Shown here: piece after piece, positions 1-7,213 of the stretch | Layout: each line of letters starts with the position of its first letter | How positions within the stretch are numbered: the first letter of the stretch is position 1 | NCBI RefSeq assembly: GCF_026242055.1 | Contig: NZ_JAPJDL010000008.1 | Location: forward strand, 285,256 to 349,255 | Length of the DNA: 64,000 nucleotides | Direction: 5' to 3' | From: Lentzea sp. NEAU-D7 | GTDB lineage: Bacteria > Actinomycetota > Actinomycetes > Mycobacteriales > Pseudonocardiaceae | Position numbers and translations under genes: made by a program | The notes under the pieces: model-generated | The model's input: only the letters and a program-made list of their open reading frames with translations | Databases searched by the model: none | Told to the model about the DNA's origin: nothing

Positions 1-63
1 CGTTGAATATATCGTGAGGCGAGCTATATCGGGAAGCGTAACCGCCGAGCTGGTTTTGTTTCG

Positions 64-84
64 GTCAACACTGAAGTTATCGAG
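64..84. promoter_or_regulatory. Operator-like element, copy 1
   Basis: First of three copies of an element with the core ACACTGAARYTATMGAG preceded by GTCW. It lies upstream of the 18-bp tandem repeats. The same element occurs at 487-507 and at 30060-30080, where it is about 50 bp upstream of a glycosyltransferase gene. Similarity between copies 1 and 2 extends about 9 bp further to the right. It is likely a transcription-factor site; no regulator gene in this window can be assigned to it. Confidence 0.5.
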
Positions 85-210
85 TGAGTCGAGGGAGGTG
101 GATGGCGGTTCTTTCGCGGTTCGGCGGCCGTCACACCGCGCGCCGGCGGCTTGCCGAAGGCGCCAGGTGGCGGCGCCTGCTCGGGAATGGCGGGGGCGGA
201 GCCGTCGACC

Positions 211-336
211 GGCCCACGCACTCCCCTCGGCCCACGCACTCCCCTCGGCCCACGCACTCCCCTCGGCCCACGCACTCCCCTCGGCCCACGCACTCCCCTC
301 GGCCCACGCACTCCCCTCGGCCCACGCACTCCCCTC
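211..336. repeat. Seven perfect 18-bp tandem repeats
   Basis: The unit GGCCCACGCACTCCCCTC is repeated seven times without a mismatch and without spacers. The last copy runs into a degenerate GGCCAAGCC. The unit length is a multiple of three, so every frame reads a six-residue repeat, for example PTHSPR on the plus strand. Perfect identity suggests recent expansion by slippage. The lack of spacers and the short period rule out a CRISPR array. Confidence 0.95.
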
Positions 337-486
337 GGCCAAGCCACCTTGCGATGCGCGGCGTCTTGGCCGAGCCACACGGCTCCCCTGTTCCGCCACG
401 TGCCCCGAAACCCCGCGAGGCCCGCTCTCCGTCGATGCGTCGTTCTCCCCATCACCTCCGCACCACTCAGCAACACCCGAGCCTCA

Positions 487-507
487 GTCAACACTGAAAC
501 TATCGAG
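487..507. promoter_or_regulatory. Operator-like element, copy 2
   Basis: Second copy of the element at 64-84, differing at two of 21 positions (R=A, Y=C). It sits about 150 bp upstream of the thymidine kinase gene. The tandem repeats lie between copies 1 and 2, so a duplicated regulatory segment may have trapped or generated the repeat tract. Confidence 0.5.
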
Positions 508-655
508 TGATCCGAGCCGACTTCAGGTTTAATCCGCCCCCGCAGCGGCTATGTCGTCCCGAAACAGCAGGTCGCGCCGAAAACACCGGAGACAGGAGGG
601 AGGCAGACCGTGGGGATTCCTCATGATCGGGATCCAGGCACTAGGGTGACCCGCC

Positions 656-1411
656 GTGGACGCCCTTCCCGATCCGACAGACGCCCTCTCCGCTGTACCT
701 GTCGCTGGTTCCCGGCGCTCGACGCCGGTGGTCGGGCACCTCAAGTTCTTCTTCGGCCCCATGGACTGCGGCAAGTCGACGCTCGCGCTCCAGATCGACC
801 ACAACAACTCGCGCCAGGGTCGGCGCGGGCTGCTGCTGGTGCGGCACGACCGTTCGGGCAAGCCCCAGATCTCCAGCCGCATCGGCATCACCCGCGAGGC
901 CGCGGAGATCAGCGACGACGATCTCCGCCAGATGGTTCGGTCGGAGTGGGCCGAGGGGCGGCGGGTGGACTACCTGATCGTCGACGAGGCGCAGTTCCTG
1001 TCGCCCGATCAGGTGGAGCAGCTGGCGGAGCTCGCGGACGACGTCCAGGTCGACGTCTACTGCTTCGGGCTCGCCACGGACTTCCGCGGCGAGATGTTCC
1101 CGGGGTCGCAGCGGCTGTTCGAGCTCGCGGACGAGCTGAAGGCCATCCAGGTCGAGGTTCTGTGCTGGTGCGGGGTGCCGGGACGGTTCAACGCGCGGGT
1201 GCGGGCCGGACGAGTGATTCGTGCCGGCGACACGGTTCTGGTCGCAGACACTGCGACGGACACGGAACAGCACCGATCGGGTACGGAGAGCAACGATGTA
1301 ACGGACGCCACGGAAACTACTGTCCGTTACCAGGTGCTCTGCAGGCGTCACTTTAGGTTGGGCGACCTGGGCCCTGACGTCGCACAAAGTGGTCAGCTTC
1401 GGTTGGCCTAG
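656..1411 (+). CDS. tdk: Thymidine kinase (type II)
   Basis: Phosphorylates thymidine with ATP in the pyrimidine salvage pathway in the cytoplasm. The 251-residue product has the P-loop GPMDCGKST at 34-42, the Walker-B-like DEAQF at 110-114, and zinc-lobe ligand candidates Cys170, Cys172, Cys229 and His232, in the arrangement of type II kinases. About 28 residues precede the conserved core, as is common in actinobacterial versions. The GTG at 656 was chosen because an in-frame TGA lies at 647-649 and GGGTG sits about seven bases upstream; a GTG nearer the core is possible. It is not in an operon with rbpA, which starts 238 bp later. Confidence 0.93.
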   Translation: MDALPDPTDALSAVPVAGSRRSTPVVGHLKFFFGPMDCGKSTLALQIDHNNSRQGRRGLLLVRHDRSGKPQISSRIGITREAAEISDDDLRQMVRSEWAEGRRVDYLIVDEAQFLSPDQVEQLAELADDVQVDVYCFGLATDFRGEMFPGSQRLFELADELKAIQVEVLCWCGVPGRFNARVRAGRVIRAGDTVLVADTATDTEQHRSGTESNDVTDATETTVRYQVLCRRHFRLGDLGPDVAQSGQLRLA

Positions 1412-1564
1412 GCGACTACCCACCGGTCCCACTGGGCCATTAGAGTGATGCATGAGCGCAGGAGCTTGATAACGCGTCACGATCCTGTGGCGATCGCATC
1501 CATTAGTAGGAAGCCTTCGTTGACGAGTGAACGACGTCACTGTGGGCGACCATGAGAGCGAGCC

Positions 1565-1591
1565 GGAAACAAACGGAGCAATCCGGGCGTT
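1565..1591 (+). promoter_or_regulatory. Candidate SigR/SigH-type promoter of rbpA
   Basis: GGAAA at 1565-1569 is separated by 19 bp from GTT at 1589-1591. The stress sigma factors SigR (Streptomyces) and SigH (mycobacteria) recognise GGAA(T/Y) and GTT elements with similar spacing, and rbpA is a known SigR target in Streptomyces. The site ends about 58 bp before the rbpA start. The assignment is by motif only. Confidence 0.4.
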
Positions 1592-1649
1592 GCACACGGT
1601 GAGCAAGAAGCCTGGGCCCCGGCCCTGAGCCGAGCGAAAGGACACCGCC

Positions 1650-1994
1650 ATGGCCGACCGCGTTTTGCGTGGAAGCCGGCTCGGAGCAGTCAGCTACGAG
1701 ACCGACCGCAACCACGATCTCGCTCCGCGCCGGGCAGCGCGGTACGCCTGCCCGAAGGGACACGACTTCGAGGTCCCGTTCTCCGACGACGCCGAGTTGC
1801 CGCCGACCTGGGAATGCCGTCTCCACGGCACCGAGTCGAAGATCATCGACGGGGTCGAGCCGGAGATCAAGAAGGTCAAGCCGCCGCGTACGCACTGGGA
1901 CATGCTCCTGGAGCGCCGGTCGATCCCCGAGCTCGAGGAGCTGCTCGACGAGCGCCTCGAAGAGCTTCGCGGACGCCGCACCCGCACGGCCTGA
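1650..1994 (+). CDS. rbpA: RNA polymerase-binding protein RbpA
   Basis: Actinobacterial global transcription factor that binds RNA polymerase holoenzyme, contacts the principal sigma factor and stabilises open complexes. The 114-residue product has the usual order: a basic N-terminal tail beginning MADRVLRGSRLG, a core domain with Cys34, His38, Cys56 and His59, a basic linker around IKKVKPPRTHW, and a C-terminal acidic helix (about 90-108) that is the sigma-interaction region. GAAAGGACACC precedes the ATG. A GGAA/GTT promoter lies upstream and a strong terminator follows. Confidence 0.97.
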   Translation: MADRVLRGSRLGAVSYETDRNHDLAPRRAARYACPKGHDFEVPFSDDAELPPTWECRLHGTESKIIDGVEPEIKKVKPPRTHWDMLLERRSIPELEELLDERLEELRGRRTRTA

Positions 1995-2013
1995 TCCACA
2001 CCAGACGCGTCAA

Positions 2014-2046
2014 GCCGTCCCGGTCTCCCGCCGGGGCGGCTTTTTG
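2014..2046 (+). terminator. Rho-independent terminator of rbpA
   Basis: A GC-rich hairpin pairs GCCGTCCCGG with CCGGGGCGGC around a short loop and is followed directly by five thymines. It lies 19 bp after the rbpA stop and before the convergent VTT-domain gene. Confidence 0.8.
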
Positions 2047-2064
2047 CGCACCTCGTAAGGGCGT

Positions 2065-2706
2065 CTAGGAGGCCCGTACGGCTCCTGTGATCAATTTCCG
2101 GCCCCACCACACGCCCACGGCCGCCAGCACGGCCCAGATCGACAACGCGACGATCGAGCGCGGTGAGCCGAGATCGCTCAGCGCGTCGCCCAGCACGGCG
2201 GCGAGGATCGTCGAGGGCACCAGCCCGAGCGCCGTGCCGAGGGCGAAGTGCCTGCCGCGCACCGACGTCACGCCCGCGCCGTAGTTCGCGAGGGCGAACG
2301 GCAGGATCGGCAACAATCTGATCACGAGCGTCGCCTCGACCCCCCGCCGCGCGAAGACCCGTTCGAGCACCGCCAGCCGTTCCCCGAGCCGGCTTTCGAC
2401 CGCGTCGCGGCCGAGCCCGCGGGCGATCGCGAACGCGATCATCGCGCCGGCCGTGAACCCCGCGACGGCGAGCGCGCTCCCCCACCCGACGCCGAACAGC
2501 AGCCCCGCCGCCGTGGCGAGGACCGGTTTCGGGAAGAACACCGCCGTGCCGAACGCGCACACGGCCACGAACACGAGCGGCGCCGCGTGTCCCGCGCGGC
2601 CGACCAGGGCTCGGAGTTCCGCGCCGTCGGGCAGGTCGACGAGCTGGGCGGTGACCGCCAGGGCGACGACGAGCAGCACCAGGAGGATCAGGCCCGCACG
2701 TCGCAT
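2065..2706 (-). CDS. TVP38/TMEM64 (VTT-domain) membrane protein
   Basis: Integral membrane protein of the TVP38/TMEM64 (DedA-like, YdjX/YdjZ) family; members are thought to act in lipid scrambling or membrane homeostasis. The 213-residue product has an N-terminal hydrophobic helix, a long central segment with the family signature [16 protein letters not shown] followed by paired hydrophobic stretches, and a C-terminal helix ending in WWGRKLITG. The ATG at 2706 gives the expected membrane start; the frame stays open further upstream, but that part is the reverse of the aldo/keto reductase gene. It is divergent from that gene across 30 bp. No clear ribosome binding site is visible. Confidence 0.8.
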   Translation of the reverse strand: MRRAGLILLVLLVVALAVTAQLVDLPDGAELRALVGRAGHAAPLVFVAVCAFGTAVFFPKPVLATAAGLLFGVGWGSALAVAGFTAGAMIAFAIARGLGRDAVESRLGERLAVLERVFARRGVEATLVIRLLPILPFALANYGAGVTSVRGRHFALGTALGLVPSTILAAVLGDALSDLGSPRSIVALSIWAVLAAVGVWWGRKLITGAVRAS

Positions 2707-2736
2707 CGGACCAACGTACCCGGCAAGCTGGAGCGC

Positions 2737-3561
2737 ATGACCGTGCTGCTCCCCTCCGGCGAGACCGTCCCCGCACTCGGCATGGGCACCTGGATGATGG
2801 CCGAGACACCCGGCAGGCGCTCCGCCGAGATCGCCGCGCTGCGGACCGGCCTGGACCTCGGACTGACCCTGATCGACACGGCCGAGATGTACGGCTCGGG
2901 CGCGTCCGAGACGCTCGTGGGCGAGGCCGTCGCGGGCCGGCGCGACGAGGTGTTCCTGGTGTCGAAGGTGCTGCCGTCCAACGCGTCCGCCGCCGCGACC
3001 GTGCGCGCGTGCGAGGCGTCGCTGCGCCGCCTGGGCACCGACCGGCTCGACCTGTACCTGCTGCACTGGCGTGGTGGGGTGCCGCTCGCGGAGACCGTGG
3101 AGGGGTTCTCGGCGCTGCTGGAGGCGGGCAAGATCCGGCACTGGGGCGTCAGCAACCTCGACCTGGACGACATGCGCGAGCTCACGGCGTTGCCGGGCCA
3201 GTGCCAGACCAACCAGATCCTCTACAACCTCACCCGCCGCGGTCCCGAGCACGACCTGCTGCCGTGGCACGCCTCCACCGGCATCCCGGTCATGGCCTAC
3301 TCCCCCGTCGAGCAGGGCAGGCTGCTGAACTCCCCCGCGCTGGCGTCGGTCGCGGCACGGCACGGCGCCACGCCCGCCCAGATCGCGCTCGCCTGGGTGC
3401 TGCGGCTGCCGTACGTGAACGCGATTCCCAAAGCGGGGTCACCGGACCACGTCCGGGAGAACGCGCGGGCACTGGAACTCCGCCTGTCCCCTGAGGATCT
3501 GGCCGACCTCGACAGCGCCTTTCCCCCGCCCGACGGGCCTTCGCCGCTCGCGATGCTCTGA
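2737..3561 (+). CDS. Aldo/keto reductase
   Basis: Cytoplasmic NADPH-dependent oxidoreductase of the aldo/keto reductase superfamily, reducing carbonyls; substrate unknown. The 274-residue TIM-barrel protein has the full catalytic tetrad Asp47, Tyr52, Lys77 and His110, in the contexts [14 protein letters not shown] and LYLLH. The cofactor region near the C-terminus ([15 protein letters not shown]) is also present. The ATG at 2737 matches the usual family N-terminus. It is divergent from the VTT protein with only 30 bp between start codons. Confidence 0.88.
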   Translation: MTVLLPSGETVPALGMGTWMMAETPGRRSAEIAALRTGLDLGLTLIDTAEMYGSGASETLVGEAVAGRRDEVFLVSKVLPSNASAAATVRACEASLRRLGTDRLDLYLLHWRGGVPLAETVEGFSALLEAGKIRHWGVSNLDLDDMRELTALPGQCQTNQILYNLTRRGPEHDLLPWHASTGIPVMAYSPVEQGRLLNSPALASVAARHGATPAQIALAWVLRLPYVNAIPKAGSPDHVRENARALELRLSPEDLADLDSAFPPPDGPSPLAML

Positions 3562-3681
3562 ACCGGCGGATTCGAGCCCGAAGACTCCCCAGAGGAATGA
3601 GACGCGCGTCCCACTCTCCTGCCCGGCCCGCAGTCGCTCCGGTAACGTGGTCCCCCGGTTTCGGCAACCAGGCACAAGGAA

Positions 3682-3738
3682 GCGAGGTGAGCGACACATG
3701 CCAGGCGACAGTTGCCCGCGCAGGTCATCCCACCTCGC
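3682..3738 (+). promoter_or_regulatory. Possible structured leader of the MgtC-like gene
   Basis: GCGAGGTG at 3682-3689 is perfectly complementary to CACCTCGC at 3731-3738. The left arm contains the AGGTG that would serve as ribosome binding site of a 20-codon ORF (3698-3760), and the right arm lies inside that ORF. Translation of the ORF would therefore open the helix. No known Mg2+ riboswitch core was recognised. This is a proposal from base pairing only. Confidence 0.3.
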
Positions 3739-3760
3739 ACGCTTCAGTTCTGGCGTGTGA
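3698..3760 (+). CDS. Possible 20-residue leader peptide
   Basis: An ATG eight bases after GAGGTGA opens a 20-codon frame (MPGDSCPRRSS and nine more residues) that ends 33 bp before the MgtC-like gene. Its ribosome binding site can pair with sequence inside the ORF. Enterobacterial mgtC is controlled by short leader ORFs, which makes the position suggestive; there is no sequence similarity to those leaders. It could equally be a chance ORF. Confidence 0.25.
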   Translation: MPGDSCPRRSSHLARFSSGV

Positions 3761-3793
3761 CGCACACCCCCTGCACACAAGGGGAGTCACACG

Positions 3794-4219
3794 ATGCACG
3801 TCTTCGACATGACATTGCGCATCGCCGAGAGCATGGGCCTCGGCGCGTTGATCGGTTTCGAGCGGCAGTACCGCTCTCGCATGGCAGGTCTGCGGACCAA
3901 CGCCCTCGTGGCCGTGGGTGCCGCGTTGTTCGTCCTGCTGTCCGCACAGGGCTTCGACGGCCAGGGCGACCCCACGCGCGTCGCCGCACAGGTGGTGTCC
4001 GGCATCGGGTTCCTCGGCGCGGGCGTCATCCTGCGCGACGGGCTGTCGGTGCGCGGCCTGAACACCGCGGCCACGCTCTGGTGCGCGGCCGCGGTGGGCT
4101 CGCTGGCCGGTGCCGGGCTGCACGTCGTGGCGGCGGCCGGCACGGTGGCGATCATCGCGGTCAACGTCGGCCTGCGGGAGCTGGGCCGGGCCGTCGACCG
4201 CAAGGACGACGACGGCTAA
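3794..4219 (+). CDS. MgtC/SapB-family membrane protein
   Basis: Inner-membrane protein of the MgtC/SapB family, associated with survival in low magnesium or with modulation of ATP synthase in pathogens. The 141-residue product is the N-terminal membrane domain only: it has the conserved GALIGFERQYR stretch, the LRTNALVAVGAALFVLL helix, the GIGFLGAGVIL motif and NTAATLWCAAAVG, but lacks the C-terminal ACT-like domain of longer homologues. AGGGGAG lies upstream of the ATG. It converges with the DUF1540 gene, the two overlapping by four bases. A possible regulatory leader precedes it. Confidence 0.87.
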   Translation: MHVFDMTLRIAESMGLGALIGFERQYRSRMAGLRTNALVAVGAALFVLLSAQGFDGQGDPTRVAAQVVSGIGFLGAGVILRDGLSVRGLNTAATLWCAAAVGSLAGAGLHVVAAAGTVAIIAVNVGLRELGRAVDRKDDDG

Positions 4220-4524
4220 CGCGGCTGGTACGTCAGGCAGTTCGCGTGGTGGTCGCCTTCGCCCTGGCCGACCCTCACGCTCTGCGCCGTGCATTCCAGC
4301 GAGGCGTTGTGCACGCAGTCGGTGCGCGAACAGGCGCCGACCTGCGCGACGACCTTGTCCAGGCCGCCCTTCGTGCCCAACGGGATGAAGGTGCCGCAGT
4401 CCGCGGCGCCGTTGTCGCCGCGCACGGTGATCGCGAACGCGTGGCATCCGTCGTGGTTGTAGGAGCAGTCGCTCACGGTGCAATCGTGGACTGCGGGCAT
4501 CGCCGGGTTCTCAAGGGTGGTCAT
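4216..4524 (-). CDS. DUF1540 cysteine-rich protein, two modules
   Basis: Small 102-residue protein with two copies of the DUF1540 pattern: Cys15, Cys20, Cys27 and Cys43, then Cys65, Cys70, Cys78 and Cys96, with SDCSYN and TDCVHN at equivalent places. Four cysteines per module suggest metal binding or disulfides; the family has no established function. AGGAG precedes the ATG at a normal distance. No signal peptide is seen. A candidate iron-regulator site lies about 76 bp upstream. Confidence 0.85.
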   Translation of the reverse strand: MTTLENPAMPAVHDCTVSDCSYNHDGCHAFAITVRGDNGAADCGTFIPLGTKGGLDKVVAQVGACSRTDCVHNASLECTAQSVRVGQGEGDHHANCLTYQPR

Positions 4525-5017
4525 GTCCGCTCCTGCCGTGGTGGGAAAGGTTCGGTAATCGCGACGATGCCACCACCGCGGGAGCCCCGCAATTCGAGAT
4601 TTGTTTAGGCGAGCCTATCCTCAAGAATGATTCCAGGCGTGGCCGGGGACGCGCCGCGTGCGTTCTTCCTGCGTATCGGCGGTCACCTGACCAGGTGGTC
4701 GACCGAGGTCCACCCCTCCGGGCCAAATGTTCGGCCACCGCGGATCGAGTGCCGGGATGGCGTCGCCTAACAGCGCGACGTGAAGTTTGAAAGCCGGTGC
4801 ACGGGCAATACCTGCGCGTTGTTGCGGGTCTCCGGAAAGCTGGTACGGATGCGAATCAACTTTCTGGAAGACCCACCTGGTCCAGCAGCGCGCACGCCTC
4901 CTCCGCGCCCGCGGCAGGAGCAGCACCGCGCTCCTGAATACTTGTCGCATCCGGGCAGCGCGGCGCCGGCCGGGCGGACGGTGCTGAAGATCCACTATGC
5001 GGGACGGGGCGTGCGGC
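4525..5017. other. Intergenic region with no recognised gene
   Basis: Divergent gap between the DUF1540 and hydrolase genes. It contains a candidate iron box at 4600-4618. The remaining 400 bp has short open frames on both strands, but none has a credible start, a family match or a conserved motif. Confidence 0.6.
4600..4618. promoter_or_regulatory. Candidate DtxR/IdeR-type iron box
   Basis: Contains the perfect 12-bp dyad TAGGCGAGCCTA at 4606-4617. The 19-bp window matches the Streptomyces DmdR1 consensus at about 13 of 19 positions. It lies upstream of the DUF1540 gene, whose product could bind metal. The match is partial. Confidence 0.35.
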
Positions 5018-5797
5018 ATGGCTACGGTGACCACAGCGGACGGGCAGCTGGTGTCCTACGTGGACCACGGCGGGGACGGTCCGGCCGTCGTGCTGCTGCA
5101 CAGCTTCCTGATGGACGCGTCGATGTGGGCGCCGCAGGTCGAGGCGCTCGGCGACCGGTACCGGCTGATCGCGATCGACGAACGCGGCCACGGTGACACG
5201 CCCGCGACGGCGCCGTTCGACCACTGGGACGTCGCCCGCGACGCGCTCGCCGTGCTCGACGAGCTGAAGATCGGCGGTGCGGCCGTCGCCGGCACCAGCC
5301 AAGGCGGGTTCGTTGCGCTGCGGATGGCGTTGCTGGCACCGGAACGGGTGACGGCGCTCGTGCTGCTCGGCACGTCCGGTGAGACCGAGGACGAGCAGAT
5401 CTCCGCCGGGTACCAGCAGCTCGCCGAGGTGTGGATCGCGCAGGGCCCGGAGACGGTGACCGAGGCCGTCGCGAAGATCTGCCTGGGCGACTACGACCCG
5501 TCCGCGTGGACGCCGAAGTGGAGCGAGGTCGAGCCCGGACGGCTGCGGCTGATCATGAACGCCCTGGTCGGCCGAGAAGGCGTGCTGGACCGCGTCACCG
5601 AGATCGCCGTGCCCGCACTGGTGCTGCACGGCACCGCCGACCTCGCCTACCCCGTGGCGAAGGCCGAGGCTCTCGTCGCGGCGCTGCCCAAGGCCGAGCC
5701 GCTCGTGCTCGTCGAGGGCGGCGCGCACTTCCTGAGCCTCACGCACGCCGCGGACGTGAACCCGCACCTGGAGCGGTTCCTCAGCGCGACCCTCTGA
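5018..5797 (+). CDS. Alpha/beta hydrolase
   Basis: Cytoplasmic hydrolase of the alpha/beta fold; the reaction is unknown and could be an esterase, lactonase or C-C hydrolase. The 259-residue product has LLHSF (oxyanion region, about 26-30), the nucleophile elbow GTSQGG with Ser94, and a matching acid Asp208 (LHGTADLAYP) and base His237 (EGGAHFLS). The ATG at 5018 follows GGGACGGGGCG; a GTG 21 bp upstream is the longer alternative. Its 3' end overlaps the convergent methyltransferase by 17 bp. Confidence 0.85.
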   Translation: MATVTTADGQLVSYVDHGGDGPAVVLLHSFLMDASMWAPQVEALGDRYRLIAIDERGHGDTPATAPFDHWDVARDALAVLDELKIGGAAVAGTSQGGFVALRMALLAPERVTALVLLGTSGETEDEQISAGYQQLAEVWIAQGPETVTEAVAKICLGDYDPSAWTPKWSEVEPGRLRLIMNALVGREGVLDRVTEIAVPALVLHGTADLAYPVAKAEALVAALPKAEPLVLVEGGAHFLSLTHAADVNPHLERFLSATL

Positions 5798-6533
5798 CGG
5801 CCCACGCCTTCGCGGTCAGCTCGATCGGGCCCCGCGCCGGGAGACGGGAGCGGAGCAGATCGCGGATCGCGTCGCGCTGCTCCGGCGGCAGTGTCGCGGC
5901 GTAGGCGGGCGCGGCGCCCGTGCCGCCCAGGAACGGTGCCCAGAAGTCGTCGAAGTCGCGGAACACCGTCGGCACGACGATGCCCGTCACCTCGACGTCG
6001 CGCAGGCCGGCGCCGGTCCACAAGGCGCGCAAGGGCTCGGCGCCGCTCACGGCGCTGAAGCGCAGTCCCTCGTCGTGCGCGGCCGCGGCGGGGTCGACGT
6101 CCTTCGCGGCGTCCCAGAACAGCCGCATCATCTGCATGCCGCTCGCGTAGTCCCACACGTACGAGCCGGCGAACGGAGCCACTCGGGCGAACTCCTCCAC
6201 CGCCTGGGCGGCGTCGGGCACGAACGTGAGCACGAGACCGCTGACCACGACGTCGGCCGTGCGTTCGCCCAGGTCCGTTGCATCGCCGGCGGCGAACCCG
6301 GCGTCGGGGACACGGGCGCGGGCGCGGTCCAGGAAGCCCTCCGACGGGTCCACACCGGTGACCGCGGCCGGGCGGGTGTGCGCCAGCACGGCCTCGGTCA
6401 GCACGCCGGTACCGCAGCCGACGTCGAGCCACGTGCGGCCGGGCGGCACGTCCAGCCAGCGCAGGAACTCCACCGCGACCAACTGGCTCCACCGGCCGAC
6501 GTACCGCTCGTACGCGTCACCCAGATCCCACAC
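5781..6533 (-). CDS. Class I SAM-dependent methyltransferase
   Basis: Methyltransferase of unknown substrate. The 250-residue product has the AdoMet-binding motif LDVGCGTG (about 36-43), the acidic motif II VTGVDPSEGF, and motif post-II FAAGDATDLG, giving a complete class I Rossmann core with a C-terminal cap. Convergent 17-bp overlap with the hydrolase gene may couple their expression by antisense transcription. The neighbours give no substrate clue. Confidence 0.82.
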   Translation of the reverse strand: MWDLGDAYERYVGRWSQLVAVEFLRWLDVPPGRTWLDVGCGTGVLTEAVLAHTRPAAVTGVDPSEGFLDRARARVPDAGFAAGDATDLGERTADVVVSGLVLTFVPDAAQAVEEFARVAPFAGSYVWDYASGMQMMRLFWDAAKDVDPAAAAHDEGLRFSAVSGAEPLRALWTGAGLRDVEVTGIVVPTVFRDFDDFWAPFLGGTGAAPAYAATLPPEQRDAIRDLLRSRLPARGPIELTAKAWAVRGSR

Positions 6534-6592
6534 GCGTCGAAGGTAGCCCAGCCGGCACCCCGGCGGAATAAACGGGGGCTGGTCCGGTTAAG

Positions 6593-6612
6593 CTAGATGA
6601 CACATCAACTAG
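6593..6612. promoter_or_regulatory. Dyad upstream of the reductase/LLM pair
   Basis: CTAG at each end encloses GATG-ACA-CATC, an inverted repeat ending 16 bp before the GTG of the first gene. The position fits a repressor site covering the promoter. Confidence 0.35.
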
Positions 6613-6628
6613 CAAGGTCGGGTGTGCT

Positions 6629-7213
6629 GTGAAGATCGCTGTTCTCGGTGCGGGTCACGTCGGTCCCGTCATCGCCCGCCTGGCCCTGGCGGCGGGCTAC
6701 GAGGTGGGCATCGCGGGGTCGGGCGACCCGGCGCGGATCGAGATGATCACCGAGTTCCTCGCCCCCGGTGCCGTCGCGCTGCGGGCAGCCGACGCCGTGG
6801 CGGACGCGGACCTCGTCGTGCTGGCGATCCCGTGGCACCGCTTCCCCTCGCTCGAACCGGGGATGTTCGCGGGCAAGGTCGTCATCGACTCCATGAACCA
6901 CTGGCCGCCCGCCGAGGCTCCCCTGGGCACGAGCGAGGAGGTCGCGCGGCGGCTGGCGGGCGCCGACGTCGTGAAGACCCTGAACCACGTCGCCTACCAG
7001 GACATGGAATTCGCCGGTGGCCGTGCCGTCGGCGTCGCCGGTGACTCACCGGACGCCGTGCGGACCGTCGCGGAGTTCCTGGAACGCATCGGGTTCGACC
7101 CGGTGCCGGTGGGGTCCCTGGCCGCGGGACGGCTGCTGGAGCCAGGCAGCCCGGTGTTCGGCGTCGCGGCCCGCAGGCAGGAATTCGAGAACTTCACCAA
7201 GGAGCAGTCATGA
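6629..7213 (+). CDS. F420-dependent NADP reductase-like protein
   Basis: A 194-residue NAD(P)-binding protein resembling NADPH:F420 oxidoreductase and other short dinucleotide-binding reductases. The nucleotide fold starts at residue 2 with the pattern IAVLGAGHVGPVIA and continues with DADLVVLAIPW and VVIDSMNHW. The GTG at 6629 gives the fold its usual position. It shares the ATGA overlap with the luciferase-like oxidoreductase downstream. It may recycle a flavin or F420 cofactor for that partner; this is inferred from the pairing. Confidence 0.75.
   Translation: MKIAVLGAGHVGPVIARLALAAGYEVGIAGSGDPARIEMITEFLAPGAVALRAADAVADADLVVLAIPWHRFPSLEPGMFAGKVVIDSMNHWPPAEAPLGTSEEVARRLAGADVVKTLNHVAYQDMEFAGGRAVGVAGDSPDAVRTVAEFLERIGFDPVPVGSLAAGRLLEPGSPVFGVAARRQEFENFTKEQS

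Larger units (their letters stand above)
1..655. other. Gene-poor left-edge region with tandem repeats
   Basis: No confident gene is seen here. Several frames stay open, but they do so because the 18-bp repeat contains no stop in any frame. One frame starting at ATG 102, with an AGGGAGG sequence just upstream, could encode a protein rich in PTHSPR repeats; nothing else supports it. The stretch holds two copies of an operator-like element, at 64-84 and 487-507, on either side of the repeats. A strong purine-rich sequence at about 592-604 precedes a GTG at 610 whose frame runs out of phase across the thymidine kinase gene, so it is probably not a gene start. Confidence 0.6.

Noticed and set aside
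211..336. CRISPR array
   Set aside because: The 18-bp copies are contiguous, with no spacers, and no cas gene is present.
102..497. Repeat-containing protein from ATG 102
   Set aside because: A ribosome binding site is present, but the frame is open only because the repeat lacks stops, all frames are equally open, and no domain is seen.
610..1356. Long frame from GTG 610 with a strong purine-rich leader
   Set aside because: It covers the thymidine kinase gene in another phase and has the arginine/alanine-rich composition of a shadow frame.
3562..3793. Mg2+ M-box riboswitch before the MgtC-like gene
   Set aside because: The conserved core of the M-box was not found; only a simple helix and a short ORF are visible.
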